From Metallyticus violacea (lineage: Eukaryota > Arthropoda > Insecta > Mantodea > Metallyticidae): a stretch of 64,000 bases of DNA. Position numbers and translations under genes: made by a program. This document shows, piece by piece, positions 24,011 to 35,885 of the stretch; the first letter of the stretch is position 1; every line of letters begins with the position of its first letter. The notes under the pieces are model-generated. The model ran no database searches. It was not told the DNA's origin and was given only the letters and a program-made list of their open reading frames with translations. The DNA lies in contig CM060831.1 in the NCBI GenBank assembly GCA_030762175.1, positions 74,588,001 to 74,652,000 on the forward strand. Reading direction: 5' to 3'.

Positions 24011-27000
24011 CTGCTTCTCATAAAAATTGCAGCGCTCATAAAAGACGATTTAAACCGTTTTCTCAGAAAGATAGAGTATGACTAGTCAAAAACACACAAA
24101 TATCAGCAGGTATCTAAATTTGATAGCGGGAGAAGCGTGGGATATTGGGAGTGCGGTTTGAATTCCAAAAAATTGGTGTTGAACGAAATGCATCCACAGC
24201 AAAAAATAATATATGATTAGTGGATCAAAGTACGACGAACATACAGATGTGAAGGATCCCAACGGCCCCGTCAAAAACCGAGGAAGAAAACAGACATCGT
24301 TTCCTTTATGAGCACGTACAATACTTTACAATTTTAAAGGAAAGTAGTCTATGTATACAATCAACACTGCTAATTGTGTATTAACTTTGCTCGTGAATAT
24401 TGCTTTATTTTTCTAAACTAAGACATACGGTGTCCCACAATCGCCGCACTTTTTTCAAGTTATGTCCTCATGTAGTTTCATGGCACTGGTTGCATTTTCC
24501 AGGGGTTTTAAGAATAGACAAAACTAGACTTTGAGCACTTTAATTTCCTATAATATTCTCTGTAATATTTCCATTGCCGAATACAAGTAATATTCAATCA
24601 ATACACAGCTATTAACACATGATTTTTTCATGCTGAACTTGTATACCTATATTACATGAAAAAATTATGCAATGACAAATAGTGAAATAAAAAGAAATAC
24701 TTTCAGAGAAGATATTTGCGCTGGGCATATGTAGCATGTTTTCAGTATTAAAATATAATAATTGTTAAATCAGCTACTGCTCTACCCAACACTTATGGCA
24801 TAATGTGACTTGCCTATTCCGGAAATGTATAAGCAAATCTATATATACATAAATAATCAGAAATACATAAAAACCTAAATATTATATTACTGTTTAAGTA
24901 TTTTATCAATTTCTGGGTCTCTAATTCTTGTAATTTTAGCTACTTTGTTCCAAGAACTACTTTTTTCTTCATTTTTATGCAGCAGAATTTGCAGATTCTA
25001 ATGTATATCTTTCACTTCTTTTACTATTACAACGATCTGCTCTCTAGCAGCAGCCAACAATAATGCGCAATCACGTTAAAACATGCTTCTATTTTTGTGA
25101 AAATGTTGTTCCTTGATATTTTTGTAAAAATGTTGTTCACTAACAGCACCAAATTGTTTCATTGAAGTAGTTTAAATAATAAGATAGGAGACAAAACTTT
25201 AAGCTAATTGAATGGTTTAGGTATTTAAATTTCAGTAAGCACTATGTACATTTAAAGTTGAGATCGCTGTAGTTTCCAAGAAATACCATCATATTTTTAA
25301 ATTTTCCAGACTTCTTTTAGTTTACGATTAGAAAAACACACTGGTTAGAGTAGGAACATCTCTCAACAAAATATACCTGCAAATGAGTTTAAGAAAAGGG
25401 AGCCAAATTGCAGCAATTCTTTTTTCTTCTTCTGTTAAGTGAAAATATTCGAGAGAGGCCAATGACATAAACTACAAGTTCATTTTTTCTAGACTTTGCC
25501 ACTCATAGCCACAAAATACAAATTCTGGCATCCAGGCATGCAAAGATGTTCAGCATTTCACTCCACTATGACTTATAGCAGTATCAGTAAATAGAAAACT
25601 CATTCCTATAATAAAATAAAAACTAGTAAATGGTAACAATTTTGATTCGTTTCTTCTGCACAGTGATTCCGTTATAATGTATGATTTCTTATAATAAATA
25701 TATACATAAGCAAAAGTGTGCATTTATTTAGAAAAATCTTCTATTTGTATTCAGAATTAAAAATGAGACACTTTTAATTTTCTTCTGACTAGTAATATTG
25801 GTATTTATCCTAGGAATGACTAGTATACATGAATGTAATATTTTGAAAATGGGCTTCCATTATGTGTATTCGCAAAATTTTAGTCATGAAGAATGAGTGA
25901 AATAGATTAAGATGAGTGATGATTAAAAGAGAAATAGAATTCTATAAGTTGCATAAATACAAAGCATTGTAACATATAAATAAAAAAGAATATCAAAATA
26001 ACGTAGTTCAATATAAGACGATGGTGTCAGTTTTCCTAAATATATAAAAAATTTTACTATCAATTTATTGGGACTGGTTGTGACTATGAAATATATGAAT
26101 ATAGTGAAAGTCGTATTTCTGTTACAATAACTAAGATTTTAACGTCAAAATAGCTGCTACCTCACCAAAGAATGCATCGTAATTAATTCCTATGAAGGTA
26201 ACAATTAATATTACAAATATTGTGAATAACTAATCTCGTGTAATCAAAAACGCCAAAGAAAAAAATAATTTTTTGAGAATTATTTCAGCTGTTGTAATGA
26301 ATGTGTTTTGTTTGTTGAACGTTGCGCACTTAATCAATACACACATCGTTATTGCCACACAGAGGGTCAGTAAAGGTCAAACGAAACCAATCATGCATAT
26401 TGAAAGCAATGAGATACAACATATATATTTTAAATTAGAGCACGGTGCATTTTCATTAATGAATGCCAATTGAAACTTTAATTTAATTAAACTAAGCATC
26501 ATGAAAAAGTGACTGAACAAAATTTAACAAGAGTTTCGTTTTACTTAGCATGCATGCATCATTTGAGGAAGATGCTGACTTCAATTCATTTGGTTCCAGT
26601 TATTTGCTTAAAGATTTTAATCCCGAGAATTGTTAACGCGCCGAAAAGAGCTGAAATAGTAAGAAAACAAAATGTTAAAAATTGATTTTGCACTGTTCTA
26701 TTACTTGATAACTACGTCAAATAACAAAAATGTGCAAAAATTATTCAGAATGGAACTAAAATTTTCAAGAAAATTTTTATATATTTGATTGCCATTTTGC
26801 TGAGCAAATTAATTCCATTTTCGATTCTGAATTCATCTTATTTATCCAGTATTCCTTCAGTTCACGTTCTGCTTGCATGACATCTCCATCTTCCTCTTCT
26901 TTTATGGGTTCACACCACTTTAATTATCTTTAATTTAATATATTTCCGCAATGCGGCAATTTTTATTACATGCTTAATTAAAAATGTAAAATATGTGGAG

Positions 27001-27485
27001 CAAAAGGTTTTGGAAGGATTAGATTTATTGTTTGGATTAAGGGGATTAGATTAATGATTGAGATTAATAAGATGTCTCGTTATAGGAGTTGAAACACAAT
27101 TTATCGTTCGTAGTCTATTCAATTTAAAAACGTGCCGCAGTTATTTCATGGACAATATGTGCCACTTTCGCACTGAATATGACGATCACTATGGTGTTAA
27201 CACCCTTTAATAACTCCAATACTCTGACTCTGAACTCCACTAAATTCAACTAATTCTGAGACGCAACTGATAGTTTTCCAATAAATGCTCTTCGGCTGAA
27301 CTAAATTAAACTGAAAATACTTTCCCCTACTAATGCCCCGCCGACTCGAAATGAACAGAGAATAAATGTGGATTGACTGTCTACGGTCTCATGATACTAT
27401 CCTTCTTTCAAATATGTTTTTATAAAAATCTAGAATATTTTCTTCCATCTTCGCATCTCTATTGGGTAAACTGTTGCCTCCAATT

Positions 27486-27995
27486 TTTCCCTGCTACATT
27501 ATTGGTCTGATGGCTTACGTGACTTCTTACATGTAACCCACATATTCATTACATAGAACCGTTTGGATCACCCTTCCTGAGGTTATCAGCCTGTCCTTTC
27601 ACCCCTGTAGTCGTCATATTCTTTAATACGCCCTTCCTTGCCTAAATAACTAACAGCAAAGCTTTCAAATAATATTACAAAGAAACATCTTTTCCACGGA
27701 TCCTGCTTAAGAATTCTCTCCAGAAAATATCGATCCACTTGGATCATCTTTAGAAGTATTGTTTATGATAGGCAATAGAAATTCACAGAGATTTTATGGC
27801 TAAAGTGGATTTCTGCACTCTGGTACGAGAAAATTGCATTTTACACGTAATAATTCAACACTTGCACAGGAAATAAAATGGCATTACTTCGTGACTATAA
27901 TAAGGAAATGACATAAAATAATTGCTATAATCATTATAATTAAATTTCGGGGTGTCAGCTTATAAATACTGTCTCAGCATTCATTATTCTTCAGT
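27486..27995 (+). repeat. Direct-repeat copy 1 of a ~500-bp unit ending in a TATA box
   Basis: Matches 35003-35500 in the same orientation from CTGCTACATTATTGG to TATAAATACTGTCTCA, at roughly 80-85% identity by eye with small indels. Long shared words include AAGAAACATCTTTTCCACGG and GCTTATAAATACTGTCTCA. Similarity stops about 20 bp after TATAAA. Copy 1 also has TCAGTT 30 bp after the TATA start (27991), a good insect initiator position. It could be a promoter-bearing dispersed repeat (for example a U3-like LTR part) or a segmental duplication. No coding assignment. Confidence 0.8.
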
Positions 27996-28439
27996 TTCTT
28001 CACTTCTTATCTGTCAAGTCTTAATATTATTTTACTTCATATCGAACAATTCATTTATATATTCAAATTTATTCCTTTATTTTCATTTATGGCCCTAATT
28101 TAACTTCTACAATTTAGTACAGACTCGTACTAAAATGTATTCAATAAATTAATTTGTATCTTTCTGTATATCCTTGTGTTGTTAATTTGCATTTAAACAT
28201 AATGGAAAATGTCTAATTTTTCAATTGTGTTGCTTATATAATTACCTATACCTAATTTTTTGAATATTCCATAAATTCATATTCCCATTTTTATTTATGG
28301 AAAAAATAAACTAATTCAATTCCGTACCTTAACAAGTTTCCATTAAAGTGTATGTTTAAAGTTTAATTTTTATTTCTCGTAACTCTTCTATCAGCTTCTA
28401 ATAAATTTGAATCATATTATAGCAAGATTCATACAAGTA

Positions 28440-28620
28440 TTTGATTACTAGGTGCAATAATTTTCTGGCAATCGACACTTCCGTCTGAACACTTCGACCT
28501 CGCTACTGCCACTGAAGATGTCTATGGTAGATGTAGTCGAAACTTTTGGAAAGAAGAAGAAGCACAGTAAACAACGGCCCACAAGCCCAAAAATGACTGT
28601 ACTTAGTGATGACACCGGCC
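28440..28620 (+). other. Possible retroelement 3' UTR remnant
   Basis: The phrase ACTGAAGATGTCTATGG...GTCGAAACTTTTGG and the following CACCGGCCGTGAAAGCCTA resemble, from memory, 3' regions of Penelope-like or other retroelements, in which 'GAAGATG...GAAAC' and 'CCGTGAAAGCCT' recur. No coding part is adjacent. Weak call. Confidence 0.25.
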
Positions 28621-29580
28621 GTGAAAGCCTAAGAACTTTGATGAATCATTGGTTAACTTCAATGGTTTGCATTTTTCACTTTTGGGCAGAAATTTGAGAT
28701 TCTAAGATGCTTTTCGAAGCACTTCATGCAACTTCCATTCGCTCAAACAGTTTTGTAAATGTTGAAACACATTCTTTCGTAATGCTAAACACCTTTTCAT
28801 GTGCAACCGCCACAACTTCTGCTTACAAGAATGCAAGGAAATGTCACCCGGAATCAGGAATAGACTACAGGGAAATGAGACAAACGTTTGTCTCCCGACT
28901 GTTACAGAAATTTATTTACTTTAGAGACATTGTCATGGAGCAGCAAGATTACATTTGGTTTAACTTTGAACAATTCAGTCTCAATGAATAATGACTTTGG
29001 GCAGACAATTGTATAATACTATTACGCATTTAACTGTATTTTGTCTCTCAATCATAGATGTCGCAATAGGTCACCAGCTGATGATCTTCTTGTCAACATT
29101 TCTAGATCTCTTCATTTTTTTAAAGGTGCTCTCCTGAAAAACGCTGGCCGACGATTGTCTCTATTTTCTGGATCAAATGCTATTAATATCCACTTTGTGT
29201 CAGTTGTTATGATGTTAAAATTTCTTTTATGCCTTCCTACAACAAAGTTTCCACGGTACTCATCTGTGAGGTTACTAATGAAAGTTAAGGTAACTGTCAG
29301 TAATTACAATATTGAAATAGATTTATTCTGAATTAAAATATCTTTATAATAAACACATTGTTGCATGAAACAGATACACGATTATACAGCGAGGTTATTT
29401 GAGTTGCAGGCTTCCTGAGGGAGGCTTCTTAATGGAAAAGTGCAGTATCACAATCGGCAAAAGAGAGATTCAATCCCTGCGTAAAGTTAGCATTTTAATT
29501 TTAATAGTTATAAGTTTATTGAGCGCATAAAGTTATATTGCATTTAAAACCGGAATTAAGTACTAAAATGCACTATAAGA
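28621..29580. other. Stretch with two unassigned small frames
   Basis: Plus-strand frames 28707-28991 (94 codons) and 29041-29331 (96 codons) are consecutive and relatively long for this composition. I recognise no domain in either, and no repeat match. They might be decayed TE coding sequence. Confidence 0.35.
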
Positions 29581-29582
29581 GA

Positions 29583-29812
29583 AGTTGAAATTGATACCTT
29601 AGAGATAATATAAGTATTTCATTTAACATTTCTTCGTAAAAACCGGCCGTATCGGGACGCGTTTTTACTCTCATTAAGAAATTCTGTCTCTCGTAACTTT
29701 GTAACAAGTTTGCGAACAGTTTCTCTATCTGGGACACGATTGCCAGGTCATTTCTTGCGAATCGCCTCACAATTTCTCTTCAAGAATACGTTTTCATATG
29801 AATCGTACATAG
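29583..29812 (-). pseudogene. Fused N-terminus transposase relic, copy 3
   Basis: Minus strand reads YDSYENVF..., NRVPDRETVRKLVTKLRETE, then a linker ending EEMLNEI at the position of VLTEEKLDEI, after which it leaves the family. The HTH region is the best preserved of the three fused relics. The sequence after the junction is too decayed to confirm the C-terminal piece. SINE-A begins about 20 bp after its 5' end. Confidence 0.6.
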
Positions 29813-29830
29813 TAATCTTTTCAAATCGTC

Positions 29831-30104
29831 GGTCCTGGTGGTGTAGTGGTAACCATTCTTGCCTCCCAAACCCAAGATTGCGGGTTCGATCCCGGTCAGG
29901 ATCGATGGATTTTTTCGGGCATAAAAATCTTAAGTGTGACTTCCTTCGGAAGGGAAGTAAAGCCGTGGTCCCATGTCGTACATTTACGGCACGATAAGGA
30001 ACCTCATGCCTGAAAAAAGAGGCCTCTGAGCAAAATTTGTTGGCCGTTTCACGTCCTGATTTGAATGGGACGCTGACGACCTGAGATATTAAAGAGCGTG
30101 TTTA
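29831..30104 (+). mobile_element. SINE-A, full length
   Basis: Head GGTCCTGGTGGTGTAGTGGT with B box GCGGGTTCGATCCCGGTC, the usual body, ending AAAGAGCGTGTTT where a (GA)n microsatellite replaces the normal A-rich tail. No TSD recognised. Confidence 0.9.
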
Positions 30105-30107
30105 CCC

Positions 30108-30109
<2 letters not shown>

Positions 30110-30141
<32 letters not shown>
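30110..30141. repeat. (GA)n microsatellite at a SINE tail
   Basis: About fifteen GA units starting a few bases after the SINE-A body. Confidence 0.95.
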
Positions 30142-30142
<1 letters not shown>

Positions 30143-30286
30143 GCAAGTCTATATTTATATAGTAGAATAATTAACGAAAAATAATTAGTACACAATTTAC
30201 ACACGATGAAAATACATAGTAGGACAAGAAAGAACAACCACTTGCTTACGAAGTCAAGCCTATTACAAACCGCTATTACACATGAA

Positions 30287-30514
30287 GTGACACGGGTGGC
30301 CGAGGTCAATAAGGCTTGGACATGTAAACAGGGGATTTGGCGTTCAATTTCCGCCACGATCATTCTTTCCATTCTTTTTTTCCTCAGAGTTTCCTGTCTT
30401 CATAAGGCAAATGACTCGGAAGTACCCTAAAGTTTAGGCCTGGAAAGATTCCTGCCTTTAAAATCCTTGTGTCCACCGCCTGTGATACTTCAACATTACG
30501 AAGTTAAACACCAC
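30287..30514 (+). mobile_element. SINE-B copy
   Basis: Head with A box GGTGGCCGAGGTCAATAAGG and a degraded B box (GGCGTTCAATTTCCGCC), the core TTTCCTGTCTTCATAAGGCAAATG...GGAAGTACCCTAA, and the tail TGTCCACCGCCTGTGATAC ending GTTAAACACC. More diverged than the 43.8 and 49.3 kb copies. Confidence 0.8.
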
Positions 30515-30754
30515 ATAAATATACTGCACATACATTAAAAACTTTGACTGGCTTTTCCCAGGATGCATGCACGCGGCCCGTAACTCAATTAACCTGGTTC
30601 AAGGTACAATTTCCATATTCAAATTATAAACCTTGTGTTGACCCGGCGTTAATTTCGCTGAAACGGGAATCTGTTCCGCTTCGGTAAGTAAAGGAAAATA
30701 TATAGTAAAAATAAAATGTGTGTTCGGTTAATAATGAAATATCATAAGAGTTAC

Positions 30755-30965
30755 ACCCGGCGCGGATTGGTGAGCGGAAGATCTGGGGTTCGAAACCCAT
30801 CAGGATCGTCCTCCATGACTGAGGTTTTTCTAGGTTTTCCCCATTCCTCAAAAATGGCAAATGCCGGGGAAGTACCCTAACTTTCCCAGCTCATCATTCA
30901 TCTCATGTATCATTTACTACCTGTGATGCCTCAGTAGTTAAAATGGGCGTTAAATATTATTTAAA
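30755..30965 (+). mobile_element. SINE-B copy, head damaged
   Basis: The A-box side is eroded (ACCCGGCGCGGATTGGTGAG), but B box GGGGTTCGAAACCC is clear. Core AATGGCAAATGCCGGGGAAG and tail GATGCCTCAGTAGTTAAAAT then GGGCGTTAAA. It lies 240 bp after another SINE-B in the same orientation. Confidence 0.82.
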
Positions 30966-32399
30966 AAAATCTTGATGAAAAAACTTGGATTTGCACTCAT
31001 AAGCTATGAAAAATTATGGTTTTCAAAATTTGAAATCCTTAATGGTTGGATGGATTATTTTCTAGAAATTTATTTAATTTCATTGTTCTTTTCATTCCAT
31101 AATTATGCTGACAGGTACACGTGCCATCACATTGGTAAACTTATATGTTTAATTTGCGAGCATCTCGGAATCCCTTCATCTAGCGAAAAAGCTCACCAAT
31201 CCTGCATTTATTTAGGAAGTATTTGTGGAGTAATTTAAACAGACCGAATCTGCAATCACATATAAAAGGAATCGTTCTTGATATTTTGAGGATAAGACCA
31301 AATACTTGGAGTTATGCAGTATTCAAGACAAAGCAGGTGTTTGACTTCATGAAAGTAGGCTACAAAGTGTGCTCTGTTTTTGAGGTAATTCTTTAATCTC
31401 TCGCTTTTTTTCAAACGTGATCAAAACATTGGTTAGGAAATATCTTTATTTTATAAGGCGCTGCAAGTATTTCCAGCCGGCATTAAAGTTACTTCGAACG
31501 TTGCTCTGGCTCTTCCTTGGCGCATATGATAATCAACTCACCGACCGAAACATTTGGGAGGTTTGATTTGTTAGTCTCTTGTTTACCATTCGGCTTGCAT
31601 TATGTATGCAGTGTAGCCTTATGGGGAAATGAGAACATATGACGGGCGACTCCTGTTTACCACACTATCAGGAACACGCTCACAATTTCTCTGCAGCGAT
31701 GTTGGAACAAACCTATCCTTCCGAACAGGATTAGCAATGTAATTTACTTGTTACGTTTTTTACGTAAAGTATGCGTAATTAGTAGTGGCATATAAAACCA
31801 GTTTTTATGTCTGTGTAAATAACTGCTTTTCTATCATATATTAAAAATTAAAACTACTTTAATTATACTATATATAAACTTTAATTCTACAACGCATTTC
31901 AGATTTTAAAAAATTCACATAATATATTTTAAAAATTTAGAAAAATTCATGTCTACGCTTAGTAGTACTTACATAGCATCGATTTATTTGCATTAGACTT
32001 CAACATTTTAGTATAGTTTTAAATTTTTAGAGTGTATTTTCTTATGTACTAAATAAGAAAGAAACAAGCTTCACCGTAACACCAAAAAGATAAAATTGCT
32101 CATTTACCAGAACAGTTGACTGCTTATTTTACAATATAGATACTTTTACATCAAACACTGATAGCATCACTCGTTAAGCTTTGTTATTGTTTTAATATTA
32201 TTGAAAAATGTTATTCAATTTAAATGTTTATAATAGTACAATATATTTGAAACAGTTTCTTGGAAAGTTCAATTTCTTGTGAAATTGAGGACAAAAGACC
32301 AATTAGGAAAAAAAATGTTTCATGTTGAGCTGAAGATGTTGGGATGTTCAACAGAGCAACTTCTAACAACTTCTTTTGCTGCTGAGAAGCGAAGAAGAA
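30966..32399. other. Stretch with no recognised gene
   Basis: An 88-codon plus-strand frame (30972-31238) has no motif. 31450-31740 is less AT-rich, without an assignable feature. Confidence 0.5.
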
Positions 32400-32578
32400 A
32401 GAAAGCTATGTGTAGAAGATTCTGACACGTTCAAAATGGAGTATCGAGCTGTTATTAAGTTTTTCACAAAAGAAGGCTTACTCCAAATGAAATTACACCA
32501 GGATTGGATGGTGTATATGGGGAAGCATCCCCCTCATATTATACTGTAAAAGAATGGGCCAAACTTTATCCTTTCGCA
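32400..32578 (+). pseudogene. Mariner 5' fragment (same family as 57.5 and 62.1 kb)
   Basis: AGAAGATTCTGACACGTTC leads into ATGGAGTATCGAGCTG, reading MEYRAVIKFFTKE. After a one-base frameshift it follows the family's LTPNEIKKRLDGVYGEASPS...SYYTVKEWAKL. It stops abruptly at 32578 inside the first HTH, where a SINE-B tail fragment begins. Not mobile. Confidence 0.75.
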
Positions 32579-32579
32579 A

Positions 32580-32655
32580 TTTATCATTTCTTCTCGTGTT
32601 TCATCTGTGTCCAGCGCCTGTGGTGCCTCAGTAGTTAAAACAGTCTTTAAAACTT
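32580..32655 (+). mobile_element. SINE-B 3'-tail fragment fused to mariner
   Basis: TGTGTCCAGCGCCTGTGGTG then CCTCAGTAGTTAAAA is the conserved SINE-B tail. Head and core are absent, and the fragment abuts the broken mariner, giving a clean TE-TE junction. Confidence 0.7.
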
Positions 32656-35002
32656 ATTACTGTATTCGTGAGATAAGGTGCCCTAAGGCTCATAGGCGAC
32701 ACTGCGGCATGGCTGAGCAGAAACCGCGGTTTAGACTTGAAACTGGAGCTACAGCATTGTCTACTTCTAAGGATAATTCAGAGTCTGATCGGTGTAAAGT
32801 GCAACTGGTCATCTCCTAAGACCTTGCTCTATGTTTACAGTTACTCCATTCACTACACGTGGCACAAATCTTATGTTCAACTTCAATTTGGAAAAATCCG
32901 AGTTCCTCGTACAAGCCATGAAGAGGTCAACATCCGCGGTTCATAATAACAACCGTTAACATTACTCCTTTAAATAACAACTAGAGACAAGAATATGAGT
33001 TAAAAAAAGCAAATACACTGCCAGAACACGTGGAGTTATATCGGGCAAGTTTTATGAGTGACAGAGTTCATACTTTGAGATGGGGCAATGAGTGTCAACG
33101 AATGTTTTAATCAACCGTATCTTCGTGTTTGTTTTAAAGCGGAAAAGTTGTTTATTTGTAGATGCAACAAACTCGGCACAAGGAAGTGAAACACAGAATT
33201 TTGATTTTCTATTGTCTCAGACACCGGCGCAATAATACGCAGTATGCATATTTGCTATCACTGTTTTGTCGCTTAATGTTCACAGAGAAACGAAGCAAAT
33301 CTGCGCCTACTGCGGCTACGTTATATTTCTGCCTGTGTGGTGGGATGATGCTGCCAGTCTGTTCGGCGTAAAAGCCCAAGGATATTCTATTTTGATTGTT
33401 CCTAACGCCTCATTTCACAATATGGAAGGATACTGACTACTGGGTTGTAAGTTCTGACTTTCTTTGATGACCCTCAACCGCAGGCATTAAATTAAGTATT
33501 TTCTGTATGAATGCGAAGCGTGGATTAAATTGTGGAATACTCGTATATCGCACAAGCACCCGCCGTAATTCCTACATACTATAATTATTATGACTTGGAC
33601 AATTGTGTTTTAGAGCATTTTTTGTTTTATGTAACACATATACATATAATTATTGCAAAAACTACGGCTTCGCTAATGTATTTGTTTTTTACGTATTTTA
33701 CGTTTTCTACATATTTTACATGTCACATAGAATACATTTTTTACGCTTAAGTCTCGACCTCACTTCCGAATGTTTGCTTCCCTAGTTTAAAGTAAAAAAT
33801 ACTGCACCGTGTCTGAAAGCGGTATTGATGTCGGCAAGCTGTTTCTTTAGGAAGGTGCTGGAGGAAAACTCCCAGATGTGGCCATGGATAGGTGTTTCGA
33901 AAATATGGGAGAAATTTAATAAAAATTTAAAAGGTTTAACAATAATATATAACTGGGATGATAAAATATTATGACATTTAAATTGAAACTTTAAATCACA
34001 AAGGTTTCAGTAAAGTTTAAAGAATTGGTAGTTAACCAAAATATGTTAATTCTTGGGCAAAAAAAATTACAAATACCAAAAATCAATAAAATGTCGCAAT
34101 TTACAATAAAATAACAGTTTTAAAACCTTGTTAAAAGTATAATGACTTAACAATAGTGTGCATTTTAATAATTTTTTATAAAATGCACTTTTAGCCAAAT
34201 TGTAAATGAAATAAAACGTTTACATTTAAAACTTTTCTTACACAAGCTCCTGATAAATTGGGAAGCTTCTGGGGGCTTCCGTGCTGCATTTTACCAGAAG
34301 AGGAGTGTTTGCTGTATTGACTACGTTGCACAGCCGGAAACCTTCCTGTTACTATGCGATGCATTGTTACCAATAGGCAAGCAAGGTGAAAACAAGGCTT
34401 TGCACACGAAACAACACAGAAAAGAAGAGGAAAGAGCAAGAAGGAAAAATACAACTTTAAATATGATCACGGAAAAAAGCACAACACATAAGTCTATAAT
34501 CATTTTTAAGTATTTCTTGAGGAAATCTCGATGAAAAAGTGACTAAGAATCTAAACCCCTCTCAATAAAAAGTGCATCATTCTTGAATGTTCCACCAAAA
34601 TGTGTTTGCTAGACAGAAGAGTGACTCCAAAAGTCTTGTAAATCCCCATGAACTTATTTGAAAATCAATTAAGTGGCACAAATATTGACAAGCATATTTC
34701 TTTTAGCAGTTGCATGCGTATTAAGATAAATGTATAGCGAGTAAATATTTTTGCAGAAGTAGAAAGCTAGGCAAAACACACACACACAAAAGCGTTGAAG
34801 AATATATATCTATATAAGCGATTTTAAATGTCACCATGCATGAACTGGAGATGCACATTTCGGTCTCAATCAGTGAAGAAATTGCCACATTATTTGGCTT
34901 TAATAGATATATACCGCCTAGTGAAACAGTTAAACTCCACATTAAATATTACAACCTTTTGGTAGTTGAAGAGTCTGTTCCGGCACAACTCCTGACCCTC
35001 CG
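32656..35002. other. Stretch with no recognised gene
   Basis: Moderately mixed composition (32660-33480 less AT-rich). Frames up to 87 codons; no motif. Nothing assignable. Confidence 0.5.
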
Positions 35003-35500
35003 ACTTTTTTCTGCTACATTATTGGCTTGATGTCTTACGTGACTCTTACATGTTACCCATATACGTATTATAGGAACCGTTAGGTTCTCCCTTCCACAGG
35101 TTATCAGCCTGTCTTTTCACTCCTGTAGTCGTCATATTACGTCCTTCCTTGTCTAACTAAATAAGTGCAAAGTTTTCAACTATATACAAAGAAACATCTT
35201 TTCCACGGACCCTGCTTAAGAATTCTCTATAGAAACATCGGTTTGCTTGGGTCATCTTCACAAATATTGTTACAATACGCATAGAAATTTCCAGGGCAGA
35301 TTTAATGGTTAGAGCGGATTTCTGCCCTCTGATACGAGAAAATAACATTTTACACACAATAACTCAACACTTGTACGGGAAATAAAATTACATTACATTC
35401 ATGACTTTAATAATAAACATAAAATCACTTGCTATAATCATTCTAATTAAATTTGGGGGTGACAGCTTATAAATACTGTCTCACATTTCATCTTGATTGC
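35003..35500 (+). repeat. Direct-repeat copy 2 of the ~500-bp unit
   Basis: Partner of 27486-27995, same strand, 7.5 kb apart. TATAAA is at 35468, and the similarity ends shortly after it. Flanking sequence on both sides is unrelated to that of copy 1, including the downstream 75-codon frame at 35543-35770. Confidence 0.8.
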
Positions 35501-35826
35501 TGGCCGACATCGTGATAGATTCATCTCACACTCTCCTGTGCGATGCCGAGCTTACATGTTTCACTTTTCCTTAAGATCTTAGAGATTCTGATCTCTGAAC
35601 CCAAGACGACTGCAAGTCTCGCAAGGGACGAGAGTTGTTCTCTTAGAGATGTTTTTCGGTATGGTTTACGAAAGGATATTGATTCATTTCAAATGTTTGG
35701 TTGTGTAACTGTGTACCGTTGGCAGATAAAGATTGTGGCATCGGAAGGTTTGTTCATTTGCTCAGATTAGCGCATAATTAGTCTAGAAGCTCCCAGATTC
35801 CTTTTTTCCTCGCTTAAGTTGAATTT

Positions 35827-35885
35827 AGTTAGATTAGATTAGGTTGGGTTAGGTTAGATTAAAGTTAGGTTAGGTAGGTTTTAGG
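35827..35885 (+). repeat. Interstitial telomere-like tract
   Basis: Degenerate TTAGG/TTAGGT units (GGTTAGGTTAGA, GTTAGGTTAGGTAGG) with TTAGAT variants. TTAGG is the ancestral insect telomere repeat. Too short and impure to be a functional end. Confidence 0.6.

Larger units (their letters stand above)
21449..27485. other. Six-kb AT-rich region without recognised genes
   Basis: The longest featureless part of the window. It contains an (AAAT)n tract (23066-23087), a (CA)n tract (23984-24010), a T-run near 23725 and a weak TIR-like word ACGGTGTCCCAC at about 24427. No reading frame longer than about 66 codons and no domain motif. It is consistent with intergenic or intronic DNA. Confidence 0.6.

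Noticed and set aside
34191..34503. Signal-peptide-like start (hydrophobic N-termini of two overlapping minus-strand frames)
   Set aside because: The hydrophobic runs come from a T/C-rich antisense stretch; neither frame continues into a recognisable domain, and no splice-supported exon can be argued.
27486..35500. One intact LTR retrotransposon spanning the direct repeats
   Set aside because: The 7-kb interior has no gag-pol motifs, primer-binding site or long frame, and is filled with SINEs and relics of other families. The ~15-20% divergence of the repeats also argues against a recent element.
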